Shown one piece after another: positions 5,973 through 10,176 of a stretch of DNA of 10,176 bases. The notes beneath the pieces were generated by a model. It was not told the DNA's origin and searched no databases. It saw only the letters and a list, made by a program, of their open reading frames with translations. Each line of letters opens with the position of its first letter. The stretch's first letter is position 1. The position numbers and the translations under genes are program-made. Source of the stretch: Chlorobiota bacterium (lineage in GTDB: Bacteria > Bacteroidota > Bacteroidia > Bacteroidales > JAADGE01); the NCBI GenBank assembly GCA_030592825.1, contig JAUVIG010000101.1, forward strand, positions 1 to 10,176, written 5' to 3'.

Positions 5973-8900
5973 ATGAAATCTTCCAATAAAATAATCAGTA
6001 TATTACTTTTATTTTTTATTACTTTTTCTGTTAATGCACAATTCCAATTTGACAGTATTGTATCAACAGATGTAACAGATTGTTACGGAGGTTCTGACGG
6101 AACAATTACTGTATTTGTTTCAGGAGGTACACCACCTTATCAATATTCTCTTGACGGAACAACATACCAACCGGGAAATTTTTTTAACGGGTTAACTTCA
6201 GGGACATATACTGTTTATGTTAAAGATGTCTTTGAAACTATAACAGGTTGGACCTTTATTGATCAACCTACTGATATACATATTGACAGCGAAAATTATA
6301 CTGATGTTACCGGTTGTTTTGGAGACTTGAACGGAACTATTACTGTTGTTGCAACGGGAGGTACAGGAACGCTTTCATATTCAATTGATAACGGTGGTTC
6401 ATATCCGTATACATGCGGAAACACAGTTGGAGGTTTAGGTGCCGGAACATATAATATTAAAGTAAGAGATGCCAATATGTGTATTAAAAACGGCTCTGCT
6501 CTTACAATCGGTCAACCACTTGAACTGTTGATTACCGGTGAAGATGTAACTGATGTTCTCGGTTGCTACGGTGACGATAACGGAACCATTGATATTACAA
6601 CTACCGGCGGTACTGCGCCAATACAATACTCAATAGACGGAGGAAGTACATTTCATTCCGGACATTATTTTGCACCTCTGGCTCCGGGTAATTATCCGGT
6701 CGTTGTTATGGATGATAAAAGTTGTATAACTAACGGAAGCACCCTGACAGTAAGCGGTCCTGATTTGGTTACGATTGATTCTGAAAATTGGACACATATA
6801 ACCCCTTGTTTTGGTGATCATAACGGAACAATTACAATCGTTGCTTCCGGAGGTACAGGTCAATTATATTACTCAATTGACGGAGGAGTGAATTGGGAAG
6901 ATAACGGTAATTTTATTAATCTTTTTGCAGGCACATATAATGTAGTTGTCAGAGATCAAAGTCTGTGTACTGTAACCGGAAGTACCATAATAATTGATGA
7001 ACCGGCTCAGATAGTTATTGATTCTGAATTTAAAACAGATGTTACTACATGTTTTGGTGATGCAACCGGACAGATAACCATTAATGCACACGGAGGAACA
7101 GCTCCTCTTCGATATTCCATAACAGGCGGAGCTCCTTATTTTGCTAACGGAGGAGTTTTTAACGGAGTTGTTGCAGGAACATATAATACTCAAATTATTG
7201 ATGCTAATCTTTGTACGGTTAACGGTCAAAGTCATTTAATATCACAACCGATGCAATTATTAATTTCAGATGTTACAACAACAGATGTTTCAATTTGTTT
7301 TGGCGGTAGCAACGGAAAAATTCATTTTGACACAAACGGAGGCGGAACTTCGCCGTATAATTTTTCAATCGACGGGGGTGTAACATACCCTCACGGATAT
7401 GATGTTACAGGTTTATCTGCCGGAATTTATGATGTCTATGTCAGAGATTCACAAAATTGTATTCATCACTATACAGACGAAGTTGTTGAAATAGGTGAAC
7501 CCGAAGAAATTATTATAACATCAGAAGTTCCCACAGACCCGATTTGTTACGGTGATGAAAACGGATCAATAACAGTAACTGCATCAGGTGGTTCCGGAGA
7601 ATTTGAATATTCTCCTAATGCAGGAGCAAATTATTTTGACGGAAATATTTTATATAATTTATCTGTCGCAGGAAACCCGCATATTATTTGGGTTAGAGAT
7701 AAATATAATCACACTTGCGTTACTGTGGGTGGAAGTCATGATCTGACACAACCTTATGAATTAGTTATTGACAGTCTTTATGTAGAAAATGTTAGTGATT
7801 GTTTTGGCGGTACAAACGGTTCTATTACTATTTACGCAAGCGGAGGCACTCTGCCGATTTTATATTCAATCGACGGAGGCAACACCTATACATCAACTTA
7901 TGTATTTAACAATTTGGGGATCGGAAATTATCCGGTTATCATTAAAGATGTTAATATTTGTACAACATTTGGTGATATTGTAACAATATCACAACCTGAT
8001 ATTTTAGAAGTAACTTTTCAATCTCATGTAGATATTCAAGGATGTCACGGAGATTTAATAGGAGAGATACATATTGATGCTATAGGCGGAACCCCTTTTG
8101 AAGAACCCCCGTTTCCTTCTGTTGACGGTTATCAATATTCAGTTAACGGAGGTACTGATTATTATTTTAACAATGGTGATTTTACAGGTCTGCTTGCCGG
8201 AACTTATAACATTGTTGTTCAGGATTCCATAGGATGCCTTGCATATGGTGATGATGTTACGATTACAGAGCCTGATGTATTAATATTGGAACTTGATACT
8301 GCAATTAATGTAGATTGTTATGGTAATAACTCAGGCTATATAAGGTTAAAACAAGCTACAGGAGGAGAGCCTAATTTTGTTTATTCAATTGATGGCGGAG
8401 TAACATATAATGAAGATGGTTCTAATGTTTTTTACAATTTAATTGCCGATGGTTATCAAACTTATGTAAAAGACTTTTATGATTGTGAAGTAGCCGGACC
8501 TTTGGTTACAATAACTCAACCTAATTTATTATCAATTGATGCAGTTAATGTTACTGATGTGGATGATTGTTATGGTGATAATGACGGAATAATTGAGATT
8601 ATTGTATCAGGTGGTGTTGCGGATTATATGTATTCAATTGATAACGGTGATTCTTATTATGATAACAATGGTCTTTTCACAAATCTTGAACCCGGTAATT
8701 ATTATGTAAGAATATATGACAGTAATTATTGCGAAGCTTTTCTTGATCTTGACGGAAATTCATTAATTGACACAATAGAGATTACAGAACCGCCGAGATT
8801 AATAATTACTGATATTACTGAAACATATATTTCTTGTTTCGGTGAAGATGACGGAACTATAGATATTACAGCATCAGGCGGAACAGGTGATATCCACTAT

Positions 8901-10176
8901 TCAATTTATAATGGTGATGATAATTATCCTTCTGCATCCGGATATTTTACCGGCTTAGTACAAGGAACTTATATGGCCAAAGTAAGGGATGACAGTTTAT
9001 GCACCAGTGATGCTTATCCGGTTACTATATATGAACCTTATGAATTGATCATTGATACTGTATATGTTACAGACGAAGAATGCCCCGGTTATAATAACGG
9101 TTCTGTAAACATATTTATTGACGGTGGTACATCTCCTTTCCTTTATCGAGTATTGGAAGGAGAACCATATCAATCAAATAAAATTATTTCAGATCTGGCT
9201 CCCGGTGATTATACACCTGCAGTTACAGATGCAAACGGCTGTACAACAACTTATCCTACTGTTACAATTGAAGCAGCTGAATATTCCGGTTTATTCACAA
9301 CAGATGTTTCTGAAGGTTGCAGTCCATTGGAAGTTTTGTTTACAAGATTAAGCCCCGGGTTTACATATTTATGGGATTTTGGTGACGGAGAAACTTCAAA
9401 TGCCGAAGATTCTGCCGTTCATATTTTTTATAATACAACTTTAAATCCTGTAGTTTATACTGTTACAGTTTATTCTGCTTCACCGAACTATTGTTTAGAT
9501 ACGACTTATACCGATATAACTGTTTATCCGCAACCTCAATTAAATTTTATTTTAAATCCTGATACTGCTTATTACCCTGAATCTACAGTTACAATTACTA
9601 ATAACAGTCCTGCCGGATATGTTAATTACTATTGGGATTTAGGAGACGGAACAAGTTCAACTGCAGAAAATCCCGGAACTCATTATTATGATGATTGCGG
9701 AGAATATACAATTGCTATGTCTGCTGATAAATATTGGACTGCTATTGATACTTGGTGTTCAAATACAATTGAGCAGATTTATATTGTAACGGCTCATCAA
9801 CCTGAAGCTATGTTTGTGGTTGATACAATGCAATCTTGCGTACCTGTTACCATCAACTTTGAAAATCAGTCTGTATATTATAATACATTTGAATGGAATC
9901 TCGGCGATGGTACTGTTACTGATGAAAATACTTTTTCTCATACTTATGATACTCCCGGAACTTATAATGTAACTATAAATACAGTTGGTTATTGTGATAC
10001 TTATGATTCTTACACTATACCAATAACTGTTTTTCAAAGCCCTGTTGTTGATTTTGACGTGTCACCTGATACAGTGATGCTTCCCGGACAGCCTATTCAT
10101 TGTTATAATTCAAGTTCGGAAGATTCTGATCTGTTTTTTTGGGAATTTGGTGACGGAGGCACATCAAATGAAGAAA
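5973..10176 (+). CDS. giant secreted SprB-repeat and PKD-domain surface protein (3' end outside window)
   Basis: I read one frame with no stop from ATG 5973 to the window edge, 1401 residues. MKSSNKIISILLLFFITFSVNA is a Sec signal peptide, probably cleaved before QFQF. Residues about 32-1105 hold 13 SprB-type repeats with the core CfGd.nGtI, SGGt, YSIDGG, LaaGtY and vrDanxC. Residues about 1108-1401 hold PKD domains with WDFGDG (1134), WDLGDG (1221), WNLGDG (1308) and WEFGDG (1390, cut by the edge). SprB of Flavobacterium johnsoniae is the gliding adhesin moved along the cell surface, and proteins with these repeats are typically T9SS cargo; a role in adhesion or motility is inferred here. 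The C-terminal sorting domain expected for T9SS is beyond the window. Repeats differ at the DNA level, so the gene is not built of recent copies. The start has no Shine-Dalgarno sequence, as is usual in this phylum. Confidence 0.95.
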   Translation, partial: MKSSNKIISILLLFFITFSVNAQFQFDSIVSTDVTDCYGGSDGTITVFVSGGTPPYQYSLDGTTYQPGNFFNGLTSGTYTVYVKDVFETITGWTFIDQPTDIHIDSENYTDVTGCFGDLNGTITVVATGGTGTLSYSIDNGGSYPYTCGNTVGGLGAGTYNIKVRDANMCIKNGSALTIGQPLELLITGEDVTDVLGCYGDDNGTIDITTTGGTAPIQYSIDGGSTFHSGHYFAPLAPGNYPVVVMDDKSCITNGSTLTVSGPDLVTIDSENWTHITPCFGDHNGTITIVASGGTGQLYYSIDGGVNWEDNGNFINLFAGTYNVVVRDQSLCTVTGSTIIIDEPAQIVIDSEFKTDVTTCFGDATGQITINAHGGTAPLRYSITGGAPYFANGGVFNGVVAGTYNTQIIDANLCTVNGQSHLISQPMQLLISDVTTTDVSICFGGSNGKIHFDTNGGGTSPYNFSIDGGVTYPHGYDVTGLSAGIYDVYVRDSQNCIHHYTDEVVEIGEPEEIIITSEVPTDPICYGDENGSITVTASGGSGEFEYSPNAGANYFDGNILYNLSVAGNPHIIWVRDKYNHTCVTVGGSHDLTQPYELVIDSLYVENVSDCFGGTNGSITIYASGGTLPILYSIDGGNTYTSTYVFNNLGIGNYPVIIKDVNICTTFGDIVTISQPDILEVTFQSHVDIQGCHGDLIGEIHIDAIGGTPFEEPPFPSVDGYQYSVNGGTDYYFNNGDFTGLLAGTYNIVVQDSIGCLAYGDDVTITEPDVLILELDTAINVDCYGNNSGYIRLKQATGGEPNFVYSIDGGVTYNEDGSNVFYNLIADGYQTYVKDFYDCEVAGPLVTITQPNLLSIDAVNVTDVDDCYGDNDGIIEIIVSGGVADYMYSIDNGDSYYDNNGLFTNLEPGNYYVRIYDSNYCEAFLDLDGNSLIDTIEITEPPRLIITDITETYISCFGEDDGTIDITASGGTGDIHYSIYNGDDNYPSASGYFTGLVQGTYMAKVRDDSLCTSDAYPVTIYEPYELIIDTVYVTDEECPGYNNGSVNIFIDGGTSPFLYRVLEGEPYQSNKIISDLAPGDYTPAVTDANGCTTTYPTVTIEAAEYSGLFTTDVSEGCSPLEVLFTRLSPGFTYLWDFGDGETSNAEDSAVHIFYNTTLNPVVYTVTVYSASPNYCLDTTYTDITVYPQPQLNFILNPDTAYYPESTVTITNNSPAGYVNYYWDLGDGTSSTAENPGTHYYDDCGEYTIAMSADKYWTAIDTWCSNTIEQIYIVTAHQPEAMFVVDTMQSCVPVTINFENQSVYYNTFEWNLGDGTVTDENTFSHTYDTPGTYNVTINTVGYCDTYDSYTIPITVFQSPVVDFDVSPDTVMLPGQPIHCYNSSSEDSDLFFWEFGDGGTSNEE
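6066..9287 (+). repeat. 13 SprB-type protein repeats
   Basis: The first cysteine of each repeat falls at residues 37, 115, 198, 279, 360, 442, 525, 610, 691, 782, 866, 955 and 1037, so the period is 78-91 residues. A second cysteine in the xRDxxxC strand is present in 12 of 13 repeats (170, 251, 332, 414, 496, 582, 663, 755, 838, 920, 1010, 1090). It is missing in repeat 1, which has VKDVFETITGW instead. The pairs are well placed for one disulphide per repeat in an exported protein. Repeats 9 and 11 are longest because of insertions. Confidence 0.9.
9297..10176 (+). other. PKD-domain region of the surface protein (truncated)
   Basis: Four immunoglobulin-like PKD domains follow the SprB array at about 85-residue spacing. 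Each has the W-D/E-x-G-D-G turn, and the first three have the later strand that typically reads H.Y...G.Y.V (HTYDTPGTYNV in the third). Most carry a cysteine near the start (GCSPLEV, SCVPVTI). Such domains usually act as rigid stalks in secreted proteins. The fourth is cut by the window edge. Confidence 0.85.

Noticed and set aside
6435..7235. Three minus-strand frames of 63 to 120 codons
   Set aside because: They lie opposite the continuous SprB-repeat frame and have cysteine/serine-rich, repeat-derived content, so they are shadows.

Overview
The window is AT-rich and every recognisable gene lies on the + strand. It comes from a member of the Bacteroidota, probably a Bacteroidales- or Flavobacteriia-like lineage. 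The reasons are a secreted SprB-repeat/PKD protein of the kind exported by type IX secretion, a lipoprotein prolyl oligopeptidase, -7 elements of the TAnnTTTG type, A-rich leaders without Shine-Dalgarno sequences, and a Bacteroidota-type serine hydroxymethyltransferase.

Layout. Positions 1-48 may be the 3' end of an upstream gene. Positions 211-564 encode an MmcQ/YjbR-family protein whose frame is broken by a TAA at codon 24. Positions 750-2030 are glyA (serine hydroxymethyltransferase), full length except for an in-frame TGA at codon 55, where the family has a conserved Arg. Then come a 167-residue protein of unknown function with a CxxC/His-rich part and two membrane helices (2098-2601), a complete S9A prolyl oligopeptidase lipoprotein (2868-4994), and a deoxynucleoside kinase (5092-5730). 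From 5973 to the window end runs one uninterrupted frame of more than 1401 residues: signal peptide, 13 SprB-type repeats of about 84 residues, then at least four PKD domains. Its C-terminus lies outside the window.

The gaps hold short tandem arrays. The same 8-bp family (CAATRYAA) sits just before the genes at 2098 and 2868, sharing an exact 20-bp block, and a 10-bp array (CAATCTGATT, 8.7 copies) precedes the promoter of the giant surface protein. A perfect 11-bp hairpin, probably a terminator, separates the peptidase from the kinase. glyA has a long leader with a possible long-range stem.

The genes do not form an obvious pathway: they are housekeeping genes (one-carbon metabolism, nucleotide salvage, peptide breakdown) beside a surface adhesin. 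I see no defence system, mobile element, CRISPR array or rRNA/tRNA gene. The most unusual features are two single-codon nonsense interruptions in adjacent, otherwise well-preserved genes, and the intergenic minisatellites.
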